A stretch of DNA of 64,000 bases from Candidatus Desulfovibrio intestinavium (GTDB taxonomy: Bacteria > Desulfobacterota > Desulfovibrionia > Desulfovibrionales > Desulfovibrionaceae). The number at the start of each line of letters is the position of its first letter. Positions within the stretch are counted from its first letter, which is position 1. Under the pieces are notes generated by a model. It made no database searches. It saw only the letters and a list, made by a program, of their open reading frames with translations, and was not told the origin of the DNA. The stretch is taken from positions 17,091 through 81,090 of the forward strand of contig DWZD01000007.1 of assembly GCA_019118345.1 (NCBI GenBank), given 5' to 3'. The translations under genes were made by a program, and so were the position numbers. Positions 38,922 to 47,516 of this stretch are shown piece after piece.

Positions 38922-39758
38922 CTACCAGGGGCGCTGGCCCTGCCGCAGGCGTTCTTCCACAGCGGGCACAAGGCCCGGCAGCTCGGCCACGCTGTGCAGC
39001 ACATAGTGTGCGCCCGCACTGCGCAGCACATCGGCAAAGGCCGCTTCTTTCGCCGCCAGTTCCCCGGCGGGCATGGCGGCAGCTTCCTCCTCGGTAAGGC
39101 CGAGGGCATTGCTGGTGCGGGTCACGCCCACAACCCACATGCCGGCGTTGATGCCTTCTTCAATGTCGGCCACGGTATCGCCCACCTTGATGCAGGCTTC
39201 CAGCGGGTGCACCCCCAGACGCTGGCAGTTGAGATAGGCCATCCAGGGCCAGGGCCGGCCCACGGGCACCTCGTCCGAGGTCACAAAGGCGTCGGGCACA
39301 TAACCCAGCTCAGCCGCGCGAGGTTCGAGACGAACCACCATATCCCGGGTATAGCCGGTGCAGGAGCCGATTTTTATGCCGCGCGCCCGCAGGTCGCGGC
39401 AGGCCTCCACCCAGCCCGGCACGGGCGTGGCATAGTCGGCCAGGGTCTCGGGCATGAGTTCCTGAACCAGGGCATAAATCTTGTCGGTGGCGGCCTCGTC
39501 GGGCAGGGAGCCGTACTCTTCCTTCCAGAGGGCCGCAATGCGCTCCATGCCCAGCATGCACTGCACATGCTCGCGTTTGTCCTTGCCCATGGGGCCGCGC
39601 ACTTCCTCCACAGTGGGCGTGATGCCGTAACGCTCAAAGGCCCGTGAGAACACGGCCACCGGCCCACGACAGCCATGATCCACGGTCGTTCCGGCCCAGT
39701 CCAGAATAATGGCTTGAACAGGGCCGGTATAGGGCTGACGCTTCAGAAACGGTTTCAT
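38922..39758 (-). CDS. phnX: Phosphonoacetaldehyde hydrolase (phosphonatase)
   Basis: A HAD-family enzyme of 278 residues that splits phosphonoacetaldehyde into acetaldehyde and phosphate. The nucleophile region is LDWAGTTVDHG. The Schiff-base Lys sits in PMGKDKREH at the position conserved in the Bacillus enzyme. STGYT-type SCTGYTRDM and VPVGRPWPWM, then KVGDTVADIEEG, complete the active site. ATG 39758 follows GGAGGGAATGAG. The usual partner, 2-aminoethylphosphonate transaminase (phnW), is not in the window. It lies downstream of xsc, behind two hairpins. Confidence 0.9.
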   Translation of the reverse strand: MKPFLKRQPYTGPVQAIILDWAGTTVDHGCRGPVAVFSRAFERYGITPTVEEVRGPMGKDKREHVQCMLGMERIAALWKEEYGSLPDEAATDKIYALVQELMPETLADYATPVPGWVEACRDLRARGIKIGSCTGYTRDMVVRLEPRAAELGYVPDAFVTSDEVPVGRPWPWMAYLNCQRLGVHPLEACIKVGDTVADIEEGINAGMWVVGVTRTSNALGLTEEEAAAMPAGELAAKEAAFADVLRSAGAHYVLHSVAELPGLVPAVEERLRQGQRPW

Positions 39759-39863
39759 CTCATTCCCTCCTGCAGGCTGTGCCCATCTCGTCAGATCCGG
39801 CACCGCATCAACGGCGCTCGCGGATTCCTGTCGTCGGCATCAGCCGCCCGTATGCAACAAGGA

Positions 39864-39915
39864 GGGCGGGAATTTCTTCCCGCCCTATGGGCGGCCCCGC
39901 CCGAAGCGGGGCCGC
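39864..39915 (-). terminator. Two tandem hairpins between xsc and phnX
   Basis: GCGGCCCCGC/GCGGGGCCGC (39891-39915) and GGGCGGGAA/TTCCCGCCC (39864-39885) follow the xsc stop. The second is followed on the minus strand by TCCTTGTTGC, not a clean T run. They may end xsc transcription partly or protect its 3' end, which would make xsc more abundant than phnX. Confidence 0.55.
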
Positions 39916-39932
39916 GTGCAGTCGCAATTCGC

Positions 39933-41675
39933 CTACTTCGCGAAGTGCTTCTTGTCCAGGTGTTCGTACTTGGGCAGGAAGCGGGTGGGCAGGGCCAGAG
40001 CGTCGCGACGGAAAGGCGGAGCCAGACGGGTACCGTCGGTCATGATTTCGATCACGGCCGGACGACGGTTCTTCTTGGCGGCGTCGAGGGCTTCGGCCAG
40101 GTCCTTCTGGGTGTTGACGGTGTAGCCGTCGGCGCCCATGGCTTCGGCGATTTTCGCGTAGGACTTGGACCAGATGTCCGCGCCCACGAAGCGGTTGTTG
40201 TAGAAGTCCACCTGGTTCTTCTTTTCCGCGCACCAGGCACCGTTGTTGTACACGGTGGCGATGACGGGCAGGTTGAACTGGCAGGCGGTGGGCACTTCGA
40301 AGAGGCTCATGCCCCAAGCGCCGTCGCCGGCGATGGACAGCACGGTGTCTTCGGGGCAGGCCAGCTGCGCACCAAGGGCGGCCTGATAGGCGAAGCCGGT
40401 GTTACCGAAGGTCAGGGTAGCGATGTGACGTTTCGGATTCTTGAAGCGCAGGTAGCTGTTGGCGGTGGAGGAGGTGTTGCCGATGTCGGTGGTGGCAATC
40501 ACGTTGTTGTCGGTGACGAACTTGCCGACCACTTCGAGGGCCTTGCGGGGATGCATACGGCCTTCGATGGTGGATTCGTTGGCGATTTCGTCGATTTCCT
40601 TGTACCACACGTCCAGTTCGGACTTCACGCGATTGTACACGGAGGTCAGGTCGGCGCAGGGCTTGGTGGCTTCACGCAGCTGCTTCAGCAGTTCCACGGA
40701 GGCGTCGCCGGCGTCGGCGCACAGACCCACGGTGATCGGGTGGGTTTTGGCGATGTGCAGCGGGTTGATGTCGATCTGCACGATCTTGGCGGTCTTCGGG
40801 AAGTAGTTGATGCCGTCCTGGGGCAGGGTGCCGAAGTAGGACAGACGGGTGCCCACGGCCAGGATGACGTCGGCGTCCTGCATGATGCGCATGGCGGCAT
40901 GGGAACCCATGTAGCCGATGGGGCCGGTCCACAGCGGATGGTCGCAGGGGAAGGCGTCGTTGTGCAGGTAGGTGCAGGCAACCGGAGCGCCGAGGTGTTC
41001 GGCCAGGGCTTTCACGGTTTCCACGCAGTCGGCGTCAACCACGCCGCGACCGGCCACGATCACGGGTTTCTTGGCGCCCTTCAGCACTTCCACGGCGTGC
41101 TTGAACTGTTCCGGGTTGCCGATGCCGCCGGGGGCCACGCGATACTGGCTGGGCTTCAGGATTTCTTCATCCAGTTCGCCGTAGAAGTAGTCGCGCGGAA
41201 CGTCCACGAGCACGGGGCCACGCAGGGCATAAGCGGTGCGGAAGGCGGTGCGCAGGACGTCAGCGGCGCGTTTCGGATGGGGCACGCGCAGGGAAGCCTT
41301 GGTCACGGGCTTGAACAGGTTCCACGTGTCGCATTCCTGGAAGCCGTCCCAACCGATGGAAGCGGAGCCGGCGCTGGGGGAGATGATGATCATCGGGGTG
41401 TGGGCCATGTTGGCGGTGGCCACGGCGGTCACGTAGTTGGTGATGCCGGGGCCGTTCTGGCCGATGACCACGCCGGCTTTGCCGGTCAGGCGGCAGAAAG
41501 CGTCTTCCATGTGACCAGCGGTCTGCTCATGACGCACGGAGATGAAATCGATGCCGGCGGCGGGGAACAGGTCCAGAAGGTCCATGTAAGCGGAACCGAG
41601 GATACCGCTGACGTGTTTGACGCCTTCTTCCACCAGGACTTCGGCCATCGCCTCACTGGGAGTCATCTTGGGCAT
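39933..41675 (-). CDS. xsc: Sulfoacetaldehyde acetyltransferase
   Basis: A thiamine-diphosphate enzyme of 580 residues that converts sulfoacetaldehyde and phosphate to acetyl phosphate and sulfite. It aligns by eye with Xsc along its length: [51 protein letters not shown], the [12 protein letters not shown] segment, and the cofactor region [11 protein letters not shown] followed by NNGAW. ATG 41675 is chosen for GGAGCG upstream. In sulfite reducers the sulfite can serve as electron acceptor, and acetyl phosphate yields ATP. No taurine transaminase or dehydrogenase gene lies nearby, so the source of sulfoacetaldehyde must be encoded elsewhere. Confidence 0.88.
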   Translation of the reverse strand: MPKMTPSEAMAEVLVEEGVKHVSGILGSAYMDLLDLFPAAGIDFISVRHEQTAGHMEDAFCRLTGKAGVVIGQNGPGITNYVTAVATANMAHTPMIIISPSAGSASIGWDGFQECDTWNLFKPVTKASLRVPHPKRAADVLRTAFRTAYALRGPVLVDVPRDYFYGELDEEILKPSQYRVAPGGIGNPEQFKHAVEVLKGAKKPVIVAGRGVVDADCVETVKALAEHLGAPVACTYLHNDAFPCDHPLWTGPIGYMGSHAAMRIMQDADVILAVGTRLSYFGTLPQDGINYFPKTAKIVQIDINPLHIAKTHPITVGLCADAGDASVELLKQLREATKPCADLTSVYNRVKSELDVWYKEIDEIANESTIEGRMHPRKALEVVGKFVTDNNVIATTDIGNTSSTANSYLRFKNPKRHIATLTFGNTGFAYQAALGAQLACPEDTVLSIAGDGAWGMSLFEVPTACQFNLPVIATVYNNGAWCAEKKNQVDFYNNRFVGADIWSKSYAKIAEAMGADGYTVNTQKDLAEALDAAKKNRRPAVIEIMTDGTRLAPPFRRDALALPTRFLPKYEHLDKKHFAK

Positions 41676-41702
41676 AATTACGCTCCTTATGCACACTGTT
41701 TA

Positions 41703-41812
41703 TTGTGAACACAACCACGCGTCTGCGAACGGAACCGCAGAATGCGTGGAACCCGAACTCGTTGACTGTCTCCCGGGTTGGCGCGTGCCAACCGGATCCC
41801 ACCGGGGTGGGA
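41703..41812 (-). promoter_or_regulatory. Structured 5' leader of xsc
   Basis: In transcript order: TCCCAC/GTGGGA with a CGGG-type loop (41812-41797); GGTTGGC/GCCAACC with a 4-base loop (41793-41776); an imperfect long hairpin CCACGC-CTGCG/CGCAG-GCGTGG (41749-41715); and the palindrome TTGTG-AA-CACAA (41714-41703) just before the ribosome site. An alternative 6-bp stem, AACCCG (41779-41774) with CGGGTT (41755-41750), shares bases with the second hairpin, so the two exclude each other. It does not resemble a TPP riboswitch. The upstream 41856-42064 holds no clear gene beyond a doubtful short reading frame. Confidence 0.5.
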
Positions 41813-41825
41813 AATGGGATGACTC

Positions 41826-41855
41826 TTCATACGACGGAAGCGCCGATCATGTCAA
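41826..41855 (-). promoter_or_regulatory. Sigma-70 promoter of xsc
   Basis: On the minus strand TTGACA (41855-41850), 18 bases, TATGAA (41831-41826). Transcription would start near 41819, giving a leader of about 145 nt. Xsc is therefore transcribed on its own, not from modABC. Confidence 0.6.
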
Positions 41856-42064
41856 CCATCGCACTAAAAATGGCGGGCAGCTTCTCGAGATCACAGATAA
41901 AATTTTTTTTCACAGACGCATCGCCGCAGAGGCGGCATATGGCCATCCCCTTGAAAGCATGGCGCTTTGCCTCCCTCAGGCTGATGCCGCCGGCCGCGCA
42001 CGGGGCGCAGCATGATCGTCCGGTGCGGCTCTGCCACGAACTGACCGGCGCGCGCACGGGAGGC

Positions 42065-42826
42065 TCATGCCTGCTCGCCGTCTCCGGCGGCGGCCAGCAG
42101 GGCCGCCAGACAATGGCGGGTATCGGCAAAGCCGCGCCGGGTCGCCGCGTAATCCGGCGTCACGCAGGCCCGCCCGCCGGCATAGACCACCAGCCCCGAA
42201 GCAAAGAATTCCACGTCCAGGGGATCATGGGTAATCATCAGCAGGGGGATGCCCGCCGCCCGCAGGTGCCGGGCCAGTTCGTGGCGCATCCGTTCGCGCA
42301 GGAGCGGATCCAGCGCGGAAAAGGGTTCATCCAGCAGGAGCAGGCGGGGATGGGCGAACAGGGCACGCGCCAGCGCCACCCGCTGCCGCTGGCCGCCGGA
42401 TATTTCGGCGGGCTTGCGTTCGGCCAGATGCGCAATGTCCAGGCGTTCCAGGGAATGCAGGGCCTCTTCGCGCAGGGCGGGAGGAATGCGCCATGCCGCA
42501 TGCCCGCTGCGGGCATAGGCCACATTGGCCAGCACCGAGAGATGGGGAAACAGGGCATAGTCCTGAAACATGTAGCCCAGACGACGCTGCCGGGCGGGCA
42601 GGCAGATGCCTTGTGAAGCATCGAACAGGATATCGCCGTCGAGGGCTATGCGTCCGCCGTCGGGGCGCATGAGACCGGCAAGGCATTGCAGGGTCAGGGA
42701 TTTGCCCGAACCCGATGCGCCGAACAGCACCACCGGCCCGTGCCGCAGATCAAGGGCATAGTCCACATCCAGACAAAAGGCGCTGCCGCCGCTTGCCAGC
42801 TCCAGATAGAGACGCAGTTCCAGCAT
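42065..42826 (-). CDS. modC: Molybdate/tungstate ABC transporter ATP-binding protein
   Basis: 253 residues. Walker A GASGSGKS, signature ISGGQRQRVALARAL and Walker B LLLLDEPFSALD are intact, so it is an active ATPase subunit on the cytoplasmic face. It is shorter than E. coli ModC (about 350) because the C-terminal molybdate-binding TOBE (Mop) domain is absent. In this locus metal sensing is supplied instead by the separate tunR-like gene. It starts 7 bases after modB. Confidence 0.88.
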   Translation of the reverse strand: MLELRLYLELASGGSAFCLDVDYALDLRHGPVVLFGASGSGKSLTLQCLAGLMRPDGGRIALDGDILFDASQGICLPARQRRLGYMFQDYALFPHLSVLANVAYARSGHAAWRIPPALREEALHSLERLDIAHLAERKPAEISGGQRQRVALARALFAHPRLLLLDEPFSALDPLLRERMRHELARHLRAAGIPLLMITHDPLDVEFFASGLVVYAGGRACVTPDYAATRRGFADTRHCLAALLAAAGDGEQA

Positions 42827-42833
42827 GGGCAGG

Positions 42834-43601
42834 CTACCTGTCGCCGGTCGTCAGGCCGCAGGCGGCCGGGCAGGGCGTCTGCGCGGGAGCGACAGGACGG
42901 TTGCCGCGCGCGTGTCGCGCCGTCCGCCCCTTGTGGCGGCGCCGAAAGCGGACGAGCAGTTCCGCTCCGGCCAGCAGGCCCATGCACAGGGCCGAGGCCA
43001 CCAGCACGAGCAGGGTGGCGCGGGCGTCATTGCCCGCCTGAAAGGCGTCGTAAATGGCCAGGGCCAGGGTTTGCGTCTTGCCGGGAATGTTGCCCGCCAG
43101 CATGAGGGTAGCTCCGAATTCGCCCATGCCTCGCGCAAAGGCCAGCATGAGTCCGGCAAAGATGCCGCGCCAGGCCAGCGGCAGGGAAATGGTGAGAAAG
43201 ACGCGCCATTCCCCCGCGCCGAGGGTGCGGGCCGCGTTTTCCAACCGGGTGTCCACCTGTTCGAGCGCGGCGCGCGCCGATTTGTAGATCAGCGGAAAGA
43301 CCACCACCGTGGCCGCCACCACGGCCCCCTGCCAGGAAAAGATGAGGCTGATGCCCGCCTCGGCCAGCCATTGGCCCAGCAGGCCGTGCCGGCCCAGCAA
43401 CAATATAAGATAGTAGCCCACGACGGTGGGCGGCAGCACCAGCGGCAGGGCGCAAAAGGCGTCCAGCACGGCAGGCAGGGGGCCGCGCCGGCGGGAGAGC
43501 TTCCAGGCCAGGAGCAGCGCGCCCGCCGTGGAAAAGAGCGTGGCCAGCGCCGCTACCCGCAGGGAAAGGAGCAGGGGATCGAGCAGGGAAAAATCGTTCA
43601 T
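42834..43601 (-). CDS. modB: Molybdate/tungstate ABC transporter permease
   Basis: A 255-residue inner-membrane permease with about five to six helices and the cytoplasmic coupling (EAA) loop ENAARTLGAGEWRVFLTISL. LPLVLPPTVVGYYLL-type sequence (LPLVLPPTVVGYYLILLLG, in part) is typical of ModB. GGAAAGGAGG-type purines precede the ATG region. It lies between modA and modC. Confidence 0.92.
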   Translation of the reverse strand: MNDFSLLDPLLLSLRVAALATLFSTAGALLLAWKLSRRRGPLPAVLDAFCALPLVLPPTVVGYYLILLLGRHGLLGQWLAEAGISLIFSWQGAVVAATVVVFPLIYKSARAALEQVDTRLENAARTLGAGEWRVFLTISLPLAWRGIFAGLMLAFARGMGEFGATLMLAGNIPGKTQTLALAIYDAFQAGNDARATLLVLVASALCMGLLAGAELLVRFRRRHKGRTARHARGNRPVAPAQTPCPAACGLTTGDR

Positions 43602-43693
43602 GCCGCACCCGGAAAGGAGGGGGCGGGGGGCATCCCGGAGAGAAGGACGCCGCCCCGCGTGACACGTCGCGTCAGGCCGGTAAGGCGAAGCGG

Positions 43694-44467
43694 CTACGGC
43701 CGGGAGAAGCCGTAGCGGGACAGCACCGCCTCACCTTCGGGCGAAAGCAGAAAGTCCACAAAGGCCTTGCCCTGCGCGGCGTTCTTGCCGGTGGTCGCCA
43801 CGGCCACGGGGTAGAGTACGGGCTTGTGGCCCCCCGCCACGAGCGCCACGTCCACCTTGTCGGCCATCTGGCGGGCGTCTGTCGCGTAGACGAATCCCGC
43901 ATCCACCTCGCCGCGCGCCACATAATCCAGCACCTGACGCACGCTGTTGCCCATGATGAACCGGGAGGAGAGCGTGTCCCACAGTCCGGCATGGGTCAGG
44001 GACTCCCGCGCATAGCGGCCGGCGGGAACGGAGTCGGGATTCCCTATGGCTATGCGCTGGCAGTCCGAAAGTTGCGACATTTCGGAAGGCTTCCTGCTGC
44101 CCTTGGGCACAATGAGCACCAGTTTGTTGCAGACGAAGTCCCGCCGGGTCGCAGGATCGATGAGACCGGCCTTTCCGGCCTTGTCCATGGTCTCCTGATC
44201 GGCTGAGGCAAAGACATCCACGGGCGCGCCTTCCTGCATCTGCTTGAGCAGGGGATTGGAGGCCGCGAAATTGGTATGCACGGTCACCCCGGGATGGGCT
44301 TTTTCAAACAGCGTCTTGATTTCTCCGAAGGCATTGGTCAGGCTTGCCGCGCCGGAAACGAACAGTTCTTCGGCCTGCGCCGTGGCGCAGCCCAGCCCCA
44401 GCCACATGGCAGCCAGCAGGATGCCCAGCCGCCGTTTCCACGAAAAGTGTCTGCCCATTGCGTTCAT
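43694..44467 (-). CDS. modA: Molybdate/tungstate-binding periplasmic protein
   Basis: 257 residues with a signal peptide (RRLGILLAAMWLGLGCATAQA). The mature protein begins EELFVSGAASLTNAF, and the ligand-binding segments are FAASNPLLKQMQEGAPVDVF (in part) and the later VRQVLDYVARGEVDAGFVY. Oxyanion selectivity (Mo or W) cannot be told. Start ATG 44467 is preferred because GGAG lies 6 bases before it; an ATG one codon upstream is closer to the ribosome site. It is divergent from tunR. Confidence 0.92.
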   Translation of the reverse strand: MNAMGRHFSWKRRLGILLAAMWLGLGCATAQAEELFVSGAASLTNAFGEIKTLFEKAHPGVTVHTNFAASNPLLKQMQEGAPVDVFASADQETMDKAGKAGLIDPATRRDFVCNKLVLIVPKGSRKPSEMSQLSDCQRIAIGNPDSVPAGRYARESLTHAGLWDTLSSRFIMGNSVRQVLDYVARGEVDAGFVYATDARQMADKVDVALVAGGHKPVLYPVAVATTGKNAAQGKAFVDFLLSPEGEAVLSRYGFSRP

Positions 44468-44603
44468 CATATGCTCCGTTTGCTGTCGGTGTCGTGCCTC
44501 ATTCGGCCACTCCACCCTGCCCGTTGCGGCAATTTTTGACAAACCCTTCACGCTTCAACAGAAAATCGTGACAACAAAAATATTTGCATCCAGCTGATTT
44601 TTC

Positions 44604-45719
44604 ATGCTAACAGCAAGAACTATGACAGATAACGCACGAGATCGTGAGCGATTGGAAAATCTTTGGCGTTCCCTGAGCCTTCAGGACAGGGAGTGGTTGC
44701 GGCGGCGTCTTTTGCCGCGCGGGGAGGCACGCGCCGATGCCGGCGGCCCGCTCCTCTCGGAAAGCGAATGCCGGGCCGCCGAACGCTGGTTCGAGGCCCG
44801 CTGCTCCCGGGCACGAACCGCGCGCGACGCCCAGGCCCGCCTGCGGCTCTGGTGCATTTTCCTGCTCCTGCGCTACGGCGGTTTGCGGCTGGTGGAAATT
44901 TTCGCCCTGCGCGCCGAGGACTGGGATTGGACTCAGGGCTGTGTTCATGTGCGGGGCCGGGCCGGGCGCGGCGTGCCGCTGCCCCTGCCGCTGGTTCGCC
45001 GCTTGCGCGACAGGCTGGCCGAACCGGCCTTTCTCGCCGTGCTGGCCCGCCCGGTCTGCGACGACAGTCTGGTGCGGCGCAGTCTTGCCGCATGCGGCCG
45101 GGCCTGCGGCCTGCCGTCCGGCCTGCTCTCGGCGCGCAGCCTGCGCCGCAATCGCGAGCGCGAATTGCTGCGTCTGGGCTTGTCTCCTGAACAGGTGGAC
45201 GGCTTTCTGGGCCGCAATCTGCGCGGGGCCGCCGACGGCAATCTGACGCCGCCCGCCGTCCTGAAGGCCCTGCGGGAGCGCATTCAGGGCGACGACATCT
45301 CCTTCCGCAGCAGCGCGCGCAACACCTTTGCCGGACGGGTGCTGCAGTGCGCCCCCTGCGGGCTGGCCTGCCGGGTGGAGCTGCTCACGCCGGGCGGAAT
45401 CCTGCTGACGGCCATCATCACCGAGACCAGCCGGCGTCAGCTCGATGTGCGCGAGGGCTGCCGCCTTGTGGCGCAGGTCAAGGCCCCGCAGGTGCATCTG
45501 GCCGGGGACGGCTGCCCGCCGCCGCCCGAGGCAACCCATTTTGGCGGCGAGGTGGAGAGCCTGCGCAGCGACGCCCGCTGGCGCGAGGTATTGTTGCGGC
45601 TGGCCGACGGCAGCCGCGTCTGCATTCTGCAGGACGGCGTGCATCAGCCCTTCCTGTGCGTGGGGCTGGAGGTGCGGGCCTGGTTCGGCGCGCTGTCCGT
45701 GATCCTCGCCCCGGAGTAG
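44604..45719 (+). CDS. tunR: TunR-type tungstate/molybdate-responsive transcription regulator
   Basis: 371 residues (or 365 from ATG 44622). The N-terminal 240 residues resemble a tyrosine recombinase (RYGGLRLVEIFALRAEDWDW), but the catalytic His/Tyr positions are not conserved (SLRRNRERE; no tyrosine near the end), so it is a DNA-binding rather than DNA-cutting domain. The C-terminus has one clear Mop domain (SARNTFAGRV...TAIITETSRRQLDV) and a second degenerate one. This architecture defines TunR, known from sulfate reducers as a regulator of tungstate and molybdate uptake. It is divergent from modABC, which it probably controls from the shared 44468-44603 region. Confidence 0.85.
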   Translation: MLTARTMTDNARDRERLENLWRSLSLQDREWLRRRLLPRGEARADAGGPLLSESECRAAERWFEARCSRARTARDAQARLRLWCIFLLLRYGGLRLVEIFALRAEDWDWTQGCVHVRGRAGRGVPLPLPLVRRLRDRLAEPAFLAVLARPVCDDSLVRRSLAACGRACGLPSGLLSARSLRRNRERELLRLGLSPEQVDGFLGRNLRGAADGNLTPPAVLKALRERIQGDDISFRSSARNTFAGRVLQCAPCGLACRVELLTPGGILLTAIITETSRRQLDVREGCRLVAQVKAPQVHLAGDGCPPPPEATHFGGEVESLRSDARWREVLLRLADGSRVCILQDGVHQPFLCVGLEVRAWFGALSVILAPE

Positions 45720-45827
45720 ACGGGGCGCGGGCGAACTTGCCAGCCGGGCGTTTTCAGGCTAGAAAAACGGCGGCGCACGGCGCAAATGTTGCCGTCGCAC
45801 CCCCTCATCCCCTGCCAAGGAAACACC

Positions 45828-47516
45828 ATGAGCGAGCACGCCTCCGACAATCGTCCCCGCAAGAGCCTGCGGGAATCCGTCTGCGAAATCGACCGTGATA
45901 TTCTGCGCCTGCTGCTGCGCCGCCACAATCTGCTGCGGCGCATGCACACGGCCAAGGGGCACCTTGACCCCGCCGAGGAAAAATTTTTGCGCGAGGCCTG
46001 GGAAGCCGCCGCTTCCCGCGTCAGCCGCGATCCGCGTCTGAGCAGCCGCCTTTTCTCGCTCATGCAGGAGGTGGAGTTCCTGCCCCGGCCTGAGGATGAA
46101 CCCGCGGACAAGCGCCCGGCTTTCAATCTGGCCCCGGTCGCCGCGCCGGTGAAGCTGGACATGCGCGCGCCGCTGGCCTGCCGCGAAGCCCGCGCCTGGC
46201 TTTATCTGGCTGCCGCGTCCGGCAAGGCCCTGCGTCTGGAACCCTGCCTGATGAACGACCCCCTTGTGGACTGCGTCAAGATGCTCAATCAGCTGGGCGC
46301 ATCCCTCACCCGCGAGAACGACGGCGTGAGCGCCCTGCCCGCCGCCCCGCTGGCCGCCCCCGACAAGGTGGTGCATGTGGGCGGCAGCGCCTGGAATTTT
46401 TATCTGGCCCTCGGGCATTATCTGGGGCGGCCCTCGCGCGCCAAGTTCGTGGGCGATGCCGACCTGCGGCTGGCGGATTTTTCCGTGGCCCGTCATTTCG
46501 TCGGGCAGATGGGCGCGCGTCTCGTGCAGGCCGTGCCCAAGTCCGACGGCCTGCCCGTACGTCTCGAATGCTCAGGCGTGCTGCCCGACAGCATTCGCCT
46601 GCCCGCCGACGCCCCGGTGGAGCTGGCCGAGGGCATCCTGCTGGCCGCACCCTTCTACAGCACGCCCCTGCGGCTCAATCTGGCGGACATGCCCGAGCGG
46701 GAAACGGTCTATGCCCGGAGTCTGGCCCTTCTGGAGCAGGCGGGCGCCCGTGTGCGCCGCGAGGGCGATGTGATCTGCGTGACGCCCGGCCTTGCCGCCC
46801 TGCCGGAACGGCCCCGCTTGCCGCAGGAAGCTGAACTGTCCCTGCCGCTGCTCGGCCTCGCCCTCTCGCTGGGGGGGCAGGTGCGCCTGCGCGGCCTTTG
46901 GCCGGAAACGCCCGCCGCCCGGGCCGGCTGGGAATGTCTGCGCCGTCTGGGCGGCGACGTGCGCCGCAATGACGGCGAAGCCTGCGTCGATCTGGAAATG
47001 GCGGCTCCTCTGGCGGCCTTGCCGGAGGATTTTGCCCTGCCCGGGCAGTTCCCTGCCGACTGGCTGCCCCTGCCCCTGGCCCTGCTGGCCCAGGTGGCCC
47101 TGCGGAGCGGTTCCGTCAGCCTGCCGTCTTCCCTGCTGGCCGTGGCCGACGGGGCATGGCGTGCGGATTGCGAAAGTTTTTGCGCCGCGCTGCATCTGCG
47201 GCTCGAGGACGGCGCATTGCGCCGCCTGAGCGAGGAGGAGGACAGCGCGCCGCAGGGACGGGGCTGGAACGCGCCGACGCCCGTCTGGGCGCTGGCGCTG
47301 GCGCTGGCCGCCTGCGCCCGGGGCAAGCGGCAGGTGCGTCTCGGCAATCCCGGCATCATCACGGCCCTGTATCCCGCCTTCTGGGCGCTGTACAATGCCC
47401 TGCCCGCGCCGAAGATGGAACGCGAACCGGCCCCGGTCGCCCCGGCGGCGCCCCGCCGTCGCCGCATCATCACCAGTGCGCTGGCCGAAATTCCCGATCT
47501 GCCCGACGAGGACTAG
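45828..47516 (+). CDS. Chorismate mutase-like plus EPSP synthase-like fusion protein
   Basis: 562 residues. Residues 10-85 look like an AroQ-type chorismate mutase (LRESVCEIDRDILRLLLRR, AKG, REAW). The rest has the EPSP synthase (AroA) two-lobe pattern, for example FVGDADLRLADFSVARHF and the repeated PxELAEGILLAA-type halves. The normal NAGTA-R motif is replaced by VGGSAWNFYLALG, so 5-enolpyruvyl transfer may be altered or lost. It could be a divergent Desulfovibrio shikimate-pathway enzyme or a regulatory pseudoenzyme. ATG 45828 is chosen for AAGGAAA. Confidence 0.65.
   Translation: MSEHASDNRPRKSLRESVCEIDRDILRLLLRRHNLLRRMHTAKGHLDPAEEKFLREAWEAAASRVSRDPRLSSRLFSLMQEVEFLPRPEDEPADKRPAFNLAPVAAPVKLDMRAPLACREARAWLYLAAASGKALRLEPCLMNDPLVDCVKMLNQLGASLTRENDGVSALPAAPLAAPDKVVHVGGSAWNFYLALGHYLGRPSRAKFVGDADLRLADFSVARHFVGQMGARLVQAVPKSDGLPVRLECSGVLPDSIRLPADAPVELAEGILLAAPFYSTPLRLNLADMPERETVYARSLALLEQAGARVRREGDVICVTPGLAALPERPRLPQEAELSLPLLGLALSLGGQVRLRGLWPETPAARAGWECLRRLGGDVRRNDGEACVDLEMAAPLAALPEDFALPGQFPADWLPLPLALLAQVALRSGSVSLPSSLLAVADGAWRADCESFCAALHLRLEDGALRRLSEEEDSAPQGRGWNAPTPVWALALALAACARGKRQVRLGNPGIITALYPAFWALYNALPAPKMEREPAPVAPAAPRRRRIITSALAEIPDLPDED

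Noticed and set aside
39675..41708. Plus-strand open frame opposite xsc
   Set aside because: Antisense of a clearly recognised enzyme.
41703..41812. TPP riboswitch upstream of the thiamine-diphosphate enzyme Xsc
   Set aside because: The conserved TPP core (CTGAGA and its partner segment) is absent.
44604..45719. Active phage integrase for the tRNA islet
   Set aside because: The recombinase-like domain lacks catalytic His and Tyr residues and is fused to Mop domains; it is a TunR-type regulator.
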